Source: Flavobacterium aquiphilum (lineage in GTDB: Bacteria > Bacteroidota > Bacteroidia > Flavobacteriales > Flavobacteriaceae). From it: a DNA stretch of 64,000 bases. The notes beneath the pieces were generated by a model that ran no database searches, was not told the DNA's origin, and was given only the letters and a program-made list of their open reading frames with translations. Positions 1 through 8,945 of the stretch are shown one piece after another. Where the stretch lies: NCBI RefSeq assembly GCF_027111335.1, contig NZ_CP114288.1:1798001-1862000 (forward strand). The letters are read 5' to 3'. Numbering within the stretch: the stretch's first letter is position 1; each line of letters begins with the position of its first letter. The position numbers and the translations under genes are program-made.

Positions 1-816
1 CAGGATGCCCGTTTTTATGCTGATTTAGGAATCGATTTCTTGAAATACGATTGGTGCAACACCGCAGGGATTAATGCTCCCGAAGCGTATGCCACGATGA
101 GCAACGCGCTCAAAACTGCCGGAAGGCCTATCGTTTTCAGTCTTTGTGAATGGGGAGATAATAAACCTTGGGATTGGGGAAAACCAATAGGAAACCTTTG
201 GAGAATTTCGGGCGACATTTATCCTTGTTTCGATTGTGAATTTCATCACGAAGAAGGAAATTGGTCGTCATGGGGATTCATGAAAATTGCCGAAATGCGC
301 AAAGATATCCGTAAATTTTCCGGACCGGATCATTGGAATGATTTCGATATGATGGAAGTGGGAGACGGAATGACCAATACCGAAGATAAAACTCATTTTT
401 CCATGTGGTGCATGATGGCTTCACCTTTAATCGCCGGAAATGATTTCAGAAAAATGACAAAAGAAACTTTGGCTATTTTAACCAATAAAGAACTTATTGC
501 CGTCGATCAGGATAAATTAGGGATTCAAGGATTCAAACTTTCTGCCGAAGACGGTTTGGAAGTTTGGGTAAAACCGTTATCTGACGGAAATTGGGCAATT
601 ACTTTTCTGAACAGATCAGATGTGAGCAAAAAAATAAATTTCGATTGGAAAAAAAATCCAATAAAAGATGCTGATTTTGGCTATGAAGCCGATTTCAATA
701 AGGTAGCCTTCAAGATAAAAGACCTTTGGAAAAACAAGGAGGCGGGCACGACCAAAAAGAATTTCATGGCCGATATTGCTTCTCATGATGTAATTACGTT
801 ACGATTGATTCCTTAA
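1..816 (+). CDS. GH27 alpha-galactosidase, C-terminal part (5' end outside window)
   Basis: The frame is open from the first base, so the N-terminus lies outside the window; 271 residues are visible. The start of the visible part reads FLKYDWCN, which fits the GH27 segment carrying the catalytic nucleophile Asp (family form KYDxC). HWNDFDMMEVGDG fits the acid/base segment (usual form WNDPDMLEVGN), with F in place of P. A C-terminal beta-sandwich-like tail follows. Family knowledge: such enzymes release terminal alpha-galactose from galactomannan or raffinose-type sugars, usually in the periplasm or outside. A GH5 gene follows after 12 bases on the same strand, so co-transcription in a polysaccharide utilisation locus is likely. 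The exact substrate cannot be read from this part. Confidence 0.9.
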   Translation, partial: QDARFYADLGIDFLKYDWCNTAGINAPEAYATMSNALKTAGRPIVFSLCEWGDNKPWDWGKPIGNLWRISGDIYPCFDCEFHHEEGNWSSWGFMKIAEMRKDIRKFSGPDHWNDFDMMEVGDGMTNTEDKTHFSMWCMMASPLIAGNDFRKMTKETLAILTNKELIAVDQDKLGIQGFKLSAEDGLEVWVKPLSDGNWAITFLNRSDVSKKINFDWKKNPIKDADFGYEADFNKVAFKIKDLWKNKEAGTTKKNFMADIASHDVITLRLIP

Positions 817-828
817 AATTCGAATGAT

Positions 829-1788
829 ATGAATTTCAAATCTAAAATCACCCTGTTTTTGTTCGTGTTAAGTTGCAGTATGGCAAACGCACAATTTGTT
901 AAAAAACATGGACAACTTAGCGTAAAAGGAACACAGTTGGTGGATAAAAATCAAAATCCAATTGTTTTGAGGGGAGTAAGCATTGGTTGGCATAGTATGT
1001 GGCCAAGGTTTTATAATGAGAAAGTGGTCAATTGGCTTAAAAATGATTTTCATTGCACCGTTGTTCGTGCGGCATTGGGGATCGAAATTGGAGAACACCC
1101 TTATGTGAAGGAACCGGAATTCTCCAAAGAAAAAATCGAGGCAGTCATAAAAGGAGCAATCAAATCGGATATTTATGTTATTGTCGATTGGCACAGTCAT
1201 AATATTAATTTGAAAGAAGCCAAAGAATATTTTGATGAAGTTTCCAAGAAATACGGGAAATACCCGAACGTGATTTATGAGGTGTTCAATGAACCGGATT
1301 ACGAAACCTGGGCGGAAGTCAAGTCATATTCCGAAGAAGTAATCAAGGTAATCCGTGCCAATGATCCGGACAATATTATTTTGGTAGGATGTCCCAAATG
1401 GGATCAGGATATTCAATTACCTGCCCAAGATCCTATAAAAGGTTTTGATAATTTGATGTACACCATGCATTTTTATGCGGCAACACATGAAAAATGGCTG
1501 CGTGATAGAACAGATGAAGCAATCAAAAGTGGCTTGCCCATTTTTGTCTCCGAATCAGCCGGAATGGAAGCTTCAGGAGACGGACCAATGAATTATGTTG
1601 CCTGGCAGGAATATATCGATTGGATGGAAACCAAAAAGTTAAGTTGGATTGTTTGGTCTATTTCGGATAAAGATGAAACCTGTTCGATGTTGAAAAAATC
1701 GGCAGATTCTGAGGGGAATTGGAAAGATTCAGATCTTAAGGAATCGGGCTTGAAAACCCGTGAATATTTAAGGAAATACAATAATTAG
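829..1788 (+). CDS. GH5 family glycosidase (endoglucanase-like), secreted
   Basis: 319 aa. Residues 1-21 form a signal peptide ending ANAQ. The (beta/alpha)8 GH5 hallmarks are present: LRGVSIGWHSMWP near the N-terminus, the acid/base Glu in IYEVFNEPDYETW, and the presumed nucleophile Glu in PIFVSESAG. The C-terminal run WIVWSISDKDETCSML resembles subfamily 2 endoglucanases. In most relatives the nucleophile motif is FVTEWG, so SESAG is a variant. It probably hydrolyses beta-1,4-glucan or a mixed-linkage or mannan chain; subfamily placement and substrate are inference. It lies 12 bases behind the alpha-galactosidase and is followed by a terminator, so it is the last gene of its operon. Confidence 0.85.
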   Translation: MNFKSKITLFLFVLSCSMANAQFVKKHGQLSVKGTQLVDKNQNPIVLRGVSIGWHSMWPRFYNEKVVNWLKNDFHCTVVRAALGIEIGEHPYVKEPEFSKEKIEAVIKGAIKSDIYVIVDWHSHNINLKEAKEYFDEVSKKYGKYPNVIYEVFNEPDYETWAEVKSYSEEVIKVIRANDPDNIILVGCPKWDQDIQLPAQDPIKGFDNLMYTMHFYAATHEKWLRDRTDEAIKSGLPIFVSESAGMEASGDGPMNYVAWQEYIDWMETKKLSWIVWSISDKDETCSMLKKSADSEGNWKDSDLKESGLKTREYLRKYNN

Positions 1789-1803
1789 AAAGTTTACTAA
1801 AAC

Positions 1804-1840
1804 AAAAAAATCCAATTTTTGAAGAAATTGGATTTTTTTT
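1804..1840 (+). terminator. Rho-independent terminator after the GH5 gene
   Basis: AATCCAATTT and AAATTGGATT form a perfect 10 bp stem around a six-base loop, flanked by an A-run and followed by a T-run. It sits 15 bases after the GH5 stop. Confidence 0.8.
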
Positions 1841-1903
1841 GTGTTGCAATTTAAAACAGTATATTGCAACATTGTTTTTTTGATTTACCCCGCTTGTAAC
1901 TAA

Positions 1904-4021
1904 ATGAGATTAACTTTAAAATTAACGACTTATTTTAAAATGCTTTTGTTGATCATTGGCATTTGTTCGTTATTTTTATTGTTGTTTCTTTCTCTTTATT
2001 TATACGTGGGTCAGCAGGAAAAAGACGTTTTTAAGGTCAATTCGAATCAGTACAAAACGGAGGTCAGTAAGTTGTTTGATTTTAATTCCAAAACTCAGGT
2101 AGTTACTATTAATGACCTTACTTATTGGGACTCATTGGTCAAATTTACCAAGACAAAAGATACGGTTTGGTACAATACCCACATTGTAAATGAATTTCCA
2201 ACCTATGAAGTGGATTATATCGCTATTTACGGATTGGATAAAAAAAACATAGCCCACACATCAAATCCTAATTTTAAATCGAATAACTTCATTCCTGTCC
2301 AGGCGATGATGCATTTGTATAAAAAAAAGTTTTCTAAGTTTTATATGCGGATTCCTGAAGGGGTGGTTGAAGTTTTTGGAGGAACAATCCATGCTTCGAA
2401 TGATCCTAAAAAGGTAAAATCAAAACCGGCGGGCTACATGTTTATGGCTCGCATTTTGAACCAAAAATATTTTAAAAATTTGGAAGATATGTGCAGTTCC
2501 AAAATTAAGTTTTTGGATAAAAAAGTGATACCGCACAATATTGGAAACAAAAAAGTGACTTCAATAATAGAATTGCGAGACGCGGATAATTTGGTGGTGA
2601 CCAAATTATTTTTTGAAAGGCCTTCGCATTTAAATTTTGAAAAAACCAAAGAATTGTTGCTGATTATTGTGATTGCCACTTTGATAAGTCTTATCTCAGC
2701 AATTCATTATTTCAGAAAATGGGTGTATAAACCATTGAAACTAGTTACCACTATTTTGGAAAGTGACCGTGAAATATCAATCTATCAATTAAAGAAAGAG
2801 CCTGGAGAATTTGGTTATATAGGCAATTTGTTTGAAGATCATAGAAAGAATAGGTCCCAATTGGAAAAATCAAAGGAAAAAGCCGAAGAAAGCGATAAGT
2901 TGAAATCAACTTTCTTGGCCAATCTATCGCATGAGATTAGAACCCCGATGAATGCGATTATTGGCTTTTCGGATTTACTGTTGGATGAAAAGTTGAGTGA
3001 TGAATTCAAGAAAAAATACCTTAAAATTATTAACAGCAGCGGCAAAAGTCTCGTGTCCATTATTGAAGATCTAATTGAGATGTCCAAAATCGAAGCCAAA
3101 CAAATAGCTCCAAAATTTAAAGGGGTTAATATTGAAAAATGCTTAAATGAATTATTCAATACGTTGAAGGTTACTATTCCCGATGATAAAAACATAAGAT
3201 TTTATCAGCAGGAAAGTAATTTTAAGCTAACGAATGATATCTTGACCGATGAAATAAAATTAAAACAAGTCATAATTAATTTGTTGACCAATGCGATAAA
3301 ATTCACTGAAAATGGCCATGTTGCGTTTGGGTACAGCGTTTTTTCCGATCAAAAGTTTTTGGAATTTAGGGTAGAAGATACAGGGATTGGGATTGTCAAA
3401 AAAGATTTGAATGTCATATTTGATCGCTTTAGAAGGGTTGAAGATGATTATTCTATTTCACTAAGCGGTTTGGGATTGGGATTGTCGATTTCCAAAGCTT
3501 ATGTGGAAATGCTAGGTGGCGAAATTACCGTAGAATCGGTTTTTGGCGGGGGATCGGTCTTTAAGTTTACGATTCCGCTACGTTATGACGTCACGGTTCA
3601 TGAGGATGATGAAAGCTTACCAATAATGGCATTTAATGATACTGAAGGTAAGACCATTTTGGTAGCCGAAGATGACAATATTAATTTTTTGCTGCTTAAA
3701 ACCATTTTGCAAAAGAAAAAACATACTGTTTTGAGAGCTAAAAATGGACAGGAAGTCGTCGATATTAATGCCTCAAATCCAAATATCGATTTGATTTTCA
3801 TGGATATAAAAATGCCGGTTATGGACGGTTACGAAGCTTTTGAAATCATAAAAAAAGAAACTCCGGAACGAATTGTCATTGCACAAACGGCACATTCTTC
3901 TGCTGAAGTGAAAGAAAGAATCCTGAAGGCTGGTTTTTCAGGTTATATCACCAAGCCGCTGGATAAAGAAAAAATATTCGAATTAATCAACAAGACTTTT
4001 CAAAATAATGTCATTAGTTGA
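1904..4021 (+). CDS. Hybrid sensor histidine kinase with CHASE4-like sensor and receiver domain
   Basis: 705 aa. A membrane segment at about residues 11-34 and a second at about 249-270 bracket a roughly 210-residue extracytoplasmic region that resembles CHASE4. A coiled-coil linker leads into HisKA, with the phosphoacceptor His343 in NLSHEIRTPMNAIIGFSDLL. HATPase_c motifs follow: an N box around LLTNAIKFTENG and the G boxes DTGIGI and GLGLGLSISKAYVEMLGG. The C-terminal receiver has its acceptor Asp634 in FMDIKMPVMDGYEAF. The protein probably senses a periplasmic signal and passes phosphate internally from His to Asp. No output regulator lies next to it, so the target is unknown. It is a single transcription unit with a strong terminator after it. 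Confidence 0.92.
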   Translation: MRLTLKLTTYFKMLLLIIGICSLFLLLFLSLYLYVGQQEKDVFKVNSNQYKTEVSKLFDFNSKTQVVTINDLTYWDSLVKFTKTKDTVWYNTHIVNEFPTYEVDYIAIYGLDKKNIAHTSNPNFKSNNFIPVQAMMHLYKKKFSKFYMRIPEGVVEVFGGTIHASNDPKKVKSKPAGYMFMARILNQKYFKNLEDMCSSKIKFLDKKVIPHNIGNKKVTSIIELRDADNLVVTKLFFERPSHLNFEKTKELLLIIVIATLISLISAIHYFRKWVYKPLKLVTTILESDREISIYQLKKEPGEFGYIGNLFEDHRKNRSQLEKSKEKAEESDKLKSTFLANLSHEIRTPMNAIIGFSDLLLDEKLSDEFKKKYLKIINSSGKSLVSIIEDLIEMSKIEAKQIAPKFKGVNIEKCLNELFNTLKVTIPDDKNIRFYQQESNFKLTNDILTDEIKLKQVIINLLTNAIKFTENGHVAFGYSVFSDQKFLEFRVEDTGIGIVKKDLNVIFDRFRRVEDDYSISLSGLGLGLSISKAYVEMLGGEITVESVFGGGSVFKFTIPLRYDVTVHEDDESLPIMAFNDTEGKTILVAEDDNINFLLLKTILQKKKHTVLRAKNGQEVVDINASNPNIDLIFMDIKMPVMDGYEAFEIIKKETPERIVIAQTAHSSAEVKERILKAGFSGYITKPLDKEKIFELINKTFQNNVIS

Positions 4022-4034
4022 TTTTGGTCTTTTA

Positions 4035-4071
4035 AAAAAAAACAGGGTTTCATCTGAAACCCTGTTTTTTT
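4035..4071. terminator. Bidirectional terminator between convergent genes
   Basis: ACAGGGTTTC / GAAACCCTGT is a perfect 10 bp stem with loop atct, an A-run before it and a T-run after it. It serves both the hybrid kinase (+) and the GNAT gene (-). Confidence 0.85.
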
Positions 4072-4092
4072 AATTTTTATGTAATTTGTTAG

Positions 4093-4545
4093 TTAAGTAT
4101 TAAGTACAAGGTCATAACTATAAAGATAATCTTCCCTAACAAAACCCATTTTTTGGTATAATTTCTGAGCCACCGTATTGTTTTTTGCCGTTCTTAATCG
4201 TACGTCATGTGAGCCAATCTCTTTGGCGAATTCAACAGTTTTTGCAATTAATTTTTCCCCAATCCCTTTTTTTCTTGCGGAAGAATCCACAAAAATATCG
4301 TTTAGAATTAAAATTTTGTTAAGTGCCAAAGATGAAAAAGTTATATAATTCAATACAAAACCAACTAGTTTTTCTTTATTATCTTCATCGCAGGCCACAA
4401 AAATTGTAGCTTCATCGTTTTCTAATCGTTCTTTTAAGTAAGCGTAATGCTTATCATAATTAGAAGGGTTCTTATAGAAAACAACATATTGATCAAAGAG
4501 ATTTGTCAATTGTTCTAAATCTTGGAGGTTGGCTTTGCGTATCAT
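4093..4545 (-). CDS. GNAT family N-acetyltransferase
   Basis: 150 aa, close to the size of a single GNAT domain. The acetyl-CoA binding loop is in the segment SSARKKGIGEKLIAKTVEFA (consensus R/Q-x-x-G-x-G/A). The C-terminal strand NNTVAQKLYQKMGFVREDYL is the usual GNAT end. It transfers an acetyl group from acetyl-CoA to an amine. The N-terminal MIRKANLQDLEQLTNLFDQY is typical of small-molecule acetyltransferases of the group, but the substrate cannot be told. It stands alone on the minus strand. Confidence 0.88.
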   Translation of the reverse strand: MIRKANLQDLEQLTNLFDQYVVFYKNPSNYDKHYAYLKERLENDEATIFVACDEDNKEKLVGFVLNYITFSSLALNKILILNDIFVDSSARKKGIGEKLIAKTVEFAKEIGSHDVRLRTAKNNTVAQKLYQKMGFVREDYLYSYDLVLNT

Positions 4546-4625
4546 GTCTAGTTAGTTTTTGAGGTTGGAAAACTAAATTTACAAAAAAAAATATATTTTC
4601 AAGCTGTTGATCTATAGATTGTGGT

Positions 4626-4654
4626 TTGAATTCTTCTTTTTGGTGGTAAATTTG
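4626..4654 (+). promoter_or_regulatory. Flavobacterial promoter for the aldehyde dehydrogenase gene
   Basis: TTG at 4626-4628, 18 bases, then TAAATTTG at 4647-4654. This matches the -33 TTG / -7 TAnnTTTG consensus reported for Flavobacterium. It predicts a leader of about 100 bases before the ATG at 4761. Confidence 0.6.
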
Positions 4655-4760
4655 TTAAAATATTGCATTATGATAAATGAAACACTGCAGTTTTGTATGA
4701 ATAATTTTTGAAAAGAGATATAACAACTTAACCGGAATCGGTAATTTAAGAAGTAAACAA

Positions 4761-6128
4761 ATGAGTACAACAGTTAAAATATTTAAGTCTATAAATCCGT
4801 TCACGCAAACCGTTATTGCGGAACATGAAGTTTTATCCAATTCTGAATTGGGACAAAAACTAAAATTATCGGAATTCGCATTTAAGAACTGGCGTAATTC
4901 TACTTTTCAGGAAAGAGCAGAAAAAATGAAAAAGCTAGCCGAAATATTGAAGGCAGACAAAGAAAAACTAGGATTATTAATTACCAATGAAATGGGTAAG
5001 ATTCTTCCTGAGGCAATTTCTGAAGTTGAAAAATCGGCTGGAAATTGCGATTTCTATGCCGAAAATGCTGAAAAAATGCTTAAAGATGAGTATTATGACA
5101 CACCTTTCAAAAGTATGTCTGTTTACGATCCAATGGGGGCAGTGTTTGCTATTATGCCTTGGAATTACCCTTTTTGGCAAGTGTTGCGTTATGCAGCGCC
5201 GGCAATTATGGCTGGTAATGTTACACTTTTAAAGCATGCACCAAATGTTGTAGGGTGTGCCAAAGCCATTGAAAAAGCTTTTCTCGAAGCTGGTTTCCCC
5301 GAAGGCGTTTTTCAACAAATTAATATTGATATTCCGCAAGTAGAAAGCGTGATTGCTTCTGATGTTGTTTCAGGAGTTACCTTAACAGGGAGTGAAATGG
5401 CAGGATCGTCTGTTGCAGCTTTGGCGGGAAAATATATAAAAAAATCGGTCATGGAGTTGGGTGGTTCAGATGCTTTTATCATTTTGAATGATGCAGATTT
5501 GGAAAAAGCAGCAGCAGTTGCCGTCAAATCCAGAATGCTCAACGCAGGCCAAGCTTGTATTTGTGCAAAGCGCTTTATTGTTACAGAAAAAGTGGCTGAT
5601 GAATTTGCAGCCCTTTTTGCTGATAAGGTAAAGGTTTTACAGCAGGGGAATCCACTACAACAAGGAATTCATTTAGGACCTCTGGGAAGAATAGATTTGG
5701 CTGAGAAGTTAAGTTATCAATTAGAAAATTCATTAAAGCAAGGAGCTGAATTAGTAACAGGAGGAGAACGAGACCATTGTAATTTTCAGCCTACATTAGT
5801 TGATTTTGTAGATTGTAATAATATTGTTTTCAAAGAAGAGACTTTTGGGCCATTGGCGACTATTATTAGAGCAAAGGATGAAAATAACGCAATTGAAATT
5901 GCAAACAACCATCGATATGGATTGGCATCGGCAATTTGGACCGAAGATAGAGAGCGGGCATCTATTTTGGCCAGGAAAATTGAAGCTGGCAATGTTTTTG
6001 TCAATTCTTTGGTTCGATCTGATTCCAGAATCCCATTTGGAGGTATCAAAAAATCCGGATACGGGAGAGAGTTGTCCGAGATAGGAATTAAGGAGTTTGT
6101 GAATATGAAGTCGGTAATTATTGAGTGA
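4761..6128 (+). CDS. NAD(P)-dependent succinate-semialdehyde-type aldehyde dehydrogenase
   Basis: 455 aa, the usual length of short-form SSADH proteins. Aldehyde dehydrogenase motifs: IMPWNYPFWQ (cofactor site), general base Glu232 in VMELGGSDAF, catalytic Cys266 in NAGQACICAKRF, and the C-terminal PFGGIKKSGYGRELS. It oxidises succinate semialdehyde or a related short aldehyde to the acid, in the cytoplasm. The CxC at 266/268 matches the redox-switch pair described for human SSADH and present in E. coli GabD. No GABA transaminase lies next to it, so the physiological aldehyde is uncertain. A promoter lies at 4626-4654 and a strong terminator follows. Confidence 0.9.
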   Translation: MSTTVKIFKSINPFTQTVIAEHEVLSNSELGQKLKLSEFAFKNWRNSTFQERAEKMKKLAEILKADKEKLGLLITNEMGKILPEAISEVEKSAGNCDFYAENAEKMLKDEYYDTPFKSMSVYDPMGAVFAIMPWNYPFWQVLRYAAPAIMAGNVTLLKHAPNVVGCAKAIEKAFLEAGFPEGVFQQINIDIPQVESVIASDVVSGVTLTGSEMAGSSVAALAGKYIKKSVMELGGSDAFIILNDADLEKAAAVAVKSRMLNAGQACICAKRFIVTEKVADEFAALFADKVKVLQQGNPLQQGIHLGPLGRIDLAEKLSYQLENSLKQGAELVTGGERDHCNFQPTLVDFVDCNNIVFKEETFGPLATIIRAKDENNAIEIANNHRYGLASAIWTEDRERASILARKIEAGNVFVNSLVRSDSRIPFGGIKKSGYGRELSEIGIKEFVNMKSVIIE

Positions 6129-6184
6129 TTTTTTAAGAGTGTCTTTTTGGATTTTATAAATCAACAAAATTATTTATATTTTTT

Positions 6185-6217
6185 ATACCCCCTAAAAATT
6201 TAGGGGGTATTGTTTTT
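6185..6217 (+). terminator. Rho-independent terminator after the dehydrogenase
   Basis: A 12 bp perfect stem, ATACCCCCTAAA with its complement, has a two-base centre and is followed by TGTTTTTT. It lies 57 bases after the stop. The rest of the 6129-6518 gap is very AT-rich. A weak promoter-like TAATTTCG at 6433-6440 precedes the porin gene; nothing else was recognised. Confidence 0.8.
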
Positions 6218-6518
6218 TATTTATATTTTAATTTGTATTTTTTGATTTTTAAAAACATATAATTGGGATTTAAGTTTAATTTTTTTGGGGTAATTTTTGA
6301 AAAAAGCCATTATTGAATTTTTAAAATAATCACAAAAAAATAGGAATTGCACATTATTTTTGGATGATTTTCGGATATCGATAATTCTTTTCTGAAAGTT
6401 TAAAAAAAATTTTTCTGTTAAGTAAAAGTTAATAATTTCGTCTCAAGAAAGAAAAAAAATAACGTAAAAACCGAGGATTTTTTACCCAATTCGAGTTACT
6501 AATTAAAACCAATTAAAC

Positions 6519-7532
6519 ATGAGAAAAGTTATTACCATTTTATTTTTAACATTGGCAACAAGTTTAACTTTTGCACAAGACGCTCCAGAATCTACTCCAT
6601 TACAAATTTCAGGTTCGGGGGATTTATATTATAAATACGATTTTGCAAAAACACAAAATATTAAAACAAGCTTTGGTACAGACCAAAATTCGGTTTCTTT
6701 GGGGATGCTAGACATTGCTTTGAAGAAAAGCATTAAAAAAGTGTCTTTCGTTGGTGAAGTATCTTTTGGTCCAAGAGGGCAATACCAATCAATACCAAAT
6801 GGTGATGGAACTGATGGAAATTCATTCCACATTCAAAATTTGTATGCAACCTTTGCAGCTACTGATAAACTTAGTTTCACAGCTGGATATATGGGAACTT
6901 TTGTGGGTTATGAGGTTATTTCACCTTTGGGTAATTTCTCTTATTCTACTTCTTATTTGTTTACTAACGGACCATTCCAAAATGCTGGAGTTAAAGCAAA
7001 CTACAAAATTTCGGATAAATTTGGTGCAATGGTAGGTATATTTAATGATTCTTGGAACAGCTATAAAGCAGATCCAATCAAAGGATTGAATGCAGTAGGA
7101 GGACAATTGTCTTTCGTGTCTGGAGGAACAAGTGCTTATTTTAATGTAATGGATGGTTCTGTTAGTGGTACTATTTTGGACTTGACAGCAACTTTCCAAC
7201 TTTCTGAAAAATTCAAATTAGGTTTGAATGCTGCTGATTTTTCAAATAAAAATGATGTAGGATATACTGGAGCTGCGTTGTACCCATCTTATTCTTTTAG
7301 TGATGCATTTGCTTTGGGATTACGTGCAGAGTATTTCAAATATAAAGAAGGTTCAGGGGATACAGATGTAACTGCTTTTACATTGTCAGGAAACTACAAA
7401 GTAAGTGGTTTGACTATTATTCCTGAGTTCAGAATTGATTCTAATTCAGATAAAGTTATGTTCGTTAATTCAGATATGAACCCAACTAGTTCAGCTTCAC
7501 AAGTACTTTTAGCCGTAGTTTACGGATTCTAG
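6519..7532 (+). CDS. Outer-membrane beta-barrel (porin-like) protein
   Basis: 337 aa. The signal peptide is residues 1-19 (MRKVITILFLTLATSLTFA, cleavage before QDAPES). The mature part alternates hydrophobic and polar residues throughout, with many aromatic-ended strands, and ends ASQVLLAVVYGF with a C-terminal Phe, as expected of a BAM-inserted barrel. The start SGSGDLYYKYDF and the strand order resemble the BBP2/OmpL-like porins common in Flavobacteriia. The solute is unknown. It is monocistronic, with a long AT-rich leader region and a terminator after it. Confidence 0.75.
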   Translation: MRKVITILFLTLATSLTFAQDAPESTPLQISGSGDLYYKYDFAKTQNIKTSFGTDQNSVSLGMLDIALKKSIKKVSFVGEVSFGPRGQYQSIPNGDGTDGNSFHIQNLYATFAATDKLSFTAGYMGTFVGYEVISPLGNFSYSTSYLFTNGPFQNAGVKANYKISDKFGAMVGIFNDSWNSYKADPIKGLNAVGGQLSFVSGGTSAYFNVMDGSVSGTILDLTATFQLSEKFKLGLNAADFSNKNDVGYTGAALYPSYSFSDAFALGLRAEYFKYKEGSGDTDVTAFTLSGNYKVSGLTIIPEFRIDSNSDKVMFVNSDMNPTSSASQVLLAVVYGF

Positions 7533-7590
7533 TCAAAGCATTTATTTTAGTTTAGACTTATATAAAATAATAAAAGTATATTTTTTTTTT

Positions 7591-7628
7591 GCTGTCAAAA
7601 TCCATTCGTGGTTTTGGCAGCTTTTTTT
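7591..7628 (+). terminator. Terminator after the outer-membrane barrel gene
   Basis: GCTGTCAAAA pairs with TTTTGGCAGC (10 bp, one G-T pair), followed by seven T. The reverse orientation lacks a T-run, so it serves the plus strand. Confidence 0.75.
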
Positions 7629-7650
7629 ATTTGTTTGAAATTTAACTCAA

Positions 7651-8793
7651 TCAGCTTAGTAAATTTAAAAGAGCAGTACTGATTCGCTCTTTGTCTGAAT
7701 CGGTAAGATTGGAGCCAGATGGCAAGCTTAATCCTTTTTCAAACAATGTTTCGGAAACGTTATTTCCATAAAAAGGATAGTCTTTATAAAGCGGTTGTAA
7801 GTGCATTGGCTTCCATAAGGGTCTGCATTCTATATTGGAATCCAGTAAGGCTAATCGGATGGTTTCCCGATTGATCCCGTTTTTGGTTTCATCAGGATTT
7901 ACAAGTATAGAAGTCAGCCAGTAATTGGAAAAATAGTCTGGACTAGAGGTTGAGAAAACTGAAATTTCAGGTGTCTTTTCAAAAAGAGCTACATAAAAAT
8001 CATGCATCTCTCGTCTTAAGATAATATGTTCGTTCAATACTTTCATTTGGCCTCGACCAATACCTGCGTTGATATTACTCATTTGATAATTGTATCCTAA
8101 TTCGCTGTGCTGATAATGAGGAGCTTCATCTTTTGATTGCGAAGCTAGAAACTCTGCTTTTTTCTTTAATTCATAATTTTGAGTGACAATGGCTCCACCT
8201 CCAGATGTAGTTATAATTTTGTTTCCGTTGAATGAAAAAACACTAATATCTCCAAAAGTACCACACTTTTGTCCTTTATAACAGCTTCCAAGAGCTTCGG
8301 CACTGTCTTCCAAAATAGGGATATTGTATTTATTAGCGATCGTTCTTATTTCGTCAATTTTATAAGGAACGCCATATAAATGTACTGTGATTATCGCTTT
8401 TGGTTTTTTTCCTTTGGAAATCGTATCCAAAATAGCTTCCTCCAAAGCAATCGGACAAAGATTCCAGGTTTCAAGTTCGCTGTCAACAAAAACAGGTGTT
8501 GCGCCTAAGTAGAGAATAGGATTTGCCGATGCTGCAAATGTGAATGATTGACAAATGACAATGTCGTCCTTTTTTACGTTTAGAAGAATTAAACCCAAAT
8601 GAATAGCCGAAGTTGCCGAGTTTAGAGCTGTAACAAAAAGATTTTTAGATAAATATTTTTCCAAATCATTTTCAAATTCGGTAATGTTTGTCCCAACTGG
8701 AGCAATCCAATTAGTGTCAAAAGCTTCTTGTATGTATTCTAATTCGGTTCCTCCCATATGAGGAGAGGATAACCATATCTTTGGTTGGTTCAT
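7651..8793 (-). CDS. DegT/DnrJ/EryC1/StrS aminotransferase, PglE-like
   Basis: 380 aa, full length for the family. The opening KIWLSSPHMGGTELEYIQEA and NWIAPVGTNITEFE closely resemble PglE-type enzymes, which aminate UDP-4-keto-6-deoxy-GlcNAc. The PLP lysine is expected at Lys192 in FSFNGNKIITTSGGG, and LEDSAEALGS holds the Asp that contacts the pyridine nitrogen. Family role: PLP-dependent transfer of an amino group from glutamate to a nucleotide-linked keto sugar used in glycans. No dehydratase, acetyltransferase or glycosyltransferase lies beside it here, so it appears to be an isolated gene whose partners are elsewhere. The exact sugar is inference. Confidence 0.88.
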   Translation of the reverse strand: MNQPKIWLSSPHMGGTELEYIQEAFDTNWIAPVGTNITEFENDLEKYLSKNLFVTALNSATSAIHLGLILLNVKKDDIVICQSFTFAASANPILYLGATPVFVDSELETWNLCPIALEEAILDTISKGKKPKAIITVHLYGVPYKIDEIRTIANKYNIPILEDSAEALGSCYKGQKCGTFGDISVFSFNGNKIITTSGGGAIVTQNYELKKKAEFLASQSKDEAPHYQHSELGYNYQMSNINAGIGRGQMKVLNEHIILRREMHDFYVALFEKTPEISVFSTSSPDYFSNYWLTSILVNPDETKNGINRETIRLALLDSNIECRPLWKPMHLQPLYKDYPFYGNNVSETLFEKGLSLPSGSNLTDSDKERISTALLNLLS

Positions 8794-8894
8794 TGTCTTT
8801 GGGTGAAACTCACAGAATGAATTAAATATGTAAAAATAGCCTTTTTTGAAAAAAGTTTGAAAATGTACTGAACGGTTAGTTGTTTCGGTAACAA

Positions 8895-8928
8895 AAAAAG
8901 CTTTTTGAATCGACCAAAAAGCTTTTTT
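8895..8928. terminator. Palindromic terminator after the amidase gene
   Basis: Two copies of AAAAAGCTTTTT (8895-8906 and 8916-8927) pair with each other around a nine-base loop, with A/T tracts on both sides. It lies 17 bases beyond the amidase stop on the minus strand. Confidence 0.65.
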
Positions 8929-8945
8929 AGATTAAGTGTAAAATT

